This document shows, one piece after another, positions 6,249-6,286 of a stretch of DNA of 6,286 nt; positions within the stretch are counted from its first letter, which is position 1, and each line of letters starts with the position of its first letter. Made by a program: the position numbers and the translations under genes. The notes beneath the pieces were generated by a model. That model worked only from the letters and a program-made list of their open reading frames with translations, was not told the DNA's origin and made no database searches. Source of the DNA: Chloroflexi bacterium UBA2235. GTDB lineage: Bacteria > Chloroflexota > UBA11872 > UBA12225. The stretch lies in NCBI GenBank assembly GCA_002347925.1, contig DDYL01000131.1, positions 19,059 to 25,344 on the forward strand, given 5' to 3'.

Positions 6249-6286
6249 CCGTCGCATAGGGGCGCCAATCTGCCCTCGCATCGGCT

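Noticed and set aside
5577..6281. 234-codon open frame on the minus strand across the moaB-like gene
   Set aside because: It is fully antisense to a gene with clear MoaB/MogA motifs, and its translation is Arg/Cys-rich with no domain pattern. GC-rich codon bias explains the open frame.

Overview
This is a bacterial chromosomal window of moderately high GC content, dense in protein genes. It holds six genes, plus one possible small upstream reading frame; I see no rRNA, tRNA, CRISPR array or mobile element. The signal recognition particle proteins are of the standard bacterial type. FtsY is short and has no long acidic N-terminal region. The membrane protein upstream of ftsY joins a B-box-like zinc finger to a discoidin-like domain. 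These traits would suit a Chloroflexota-like lineage, but that is a weak guess from general style. Nothing here fixes the phylum.

Layout. On the plus strand, 6-764 encodes an unrecognised 252-residue protein. It is followed after about 60 bases by a membrane-anchored family 2 glycosyltransferase (826-1803), probably acting on polyprenyl phosphate. These two genes meet a three-gene minus-strand group tail to tail, with 42 bases between the glycosyltransferase and ffh. Read in its own direction, the minus-strand group is: a zinc-finger/transmembrane/discoidin-like protein (5415 down to 4330), then ftsY (4237 down to 3257), then ffh (3180 down to 1846). The gaps are 92 and 76 bases. A molybdopterin-biosynthesis gene of the MoaB/MogA family (5559-6248, plus) is divergent from this group.

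Function. FtsY and Ffh are the two GTPases of co-translational membrane targeting: Ffh with SRP RNA binds the signal sequence on the ribosome, and FtsY is the membrane receptor. Their adjacency fits co-expression. The membrane protein upstream would itself be a client of this pathway, but a functional link is not shown. The glycosyltransferase and its small partner probably belong to cell-envelope glycan or lipid-carrier metabolism. The MoaB-like protein belongs to molybdenum cofactor assembly.

Main points for a second look: (1) Ffh has two substitutions in conserved GTPase motifs, Gln for Lys in the TKxD motif and Ser for Asp in the DAMTGQ motif, while FtsY keeps both residues. (2) The only strong Shine-Dalgarno sequence before ftsY serves an out-of-frame ATG whose 39-codon frame runs across the ftsY start. 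(3) The zinc finger of the 361-residue membrane protein is split by a linker of about 50 residues and joined to a discoidin-like outer domain. (4) The MoaB-like protein carries a histidine-rich C-terminal tail. I do not see a clear, complete new system here. The window is mostly housekeeping genes with a few unusual details.
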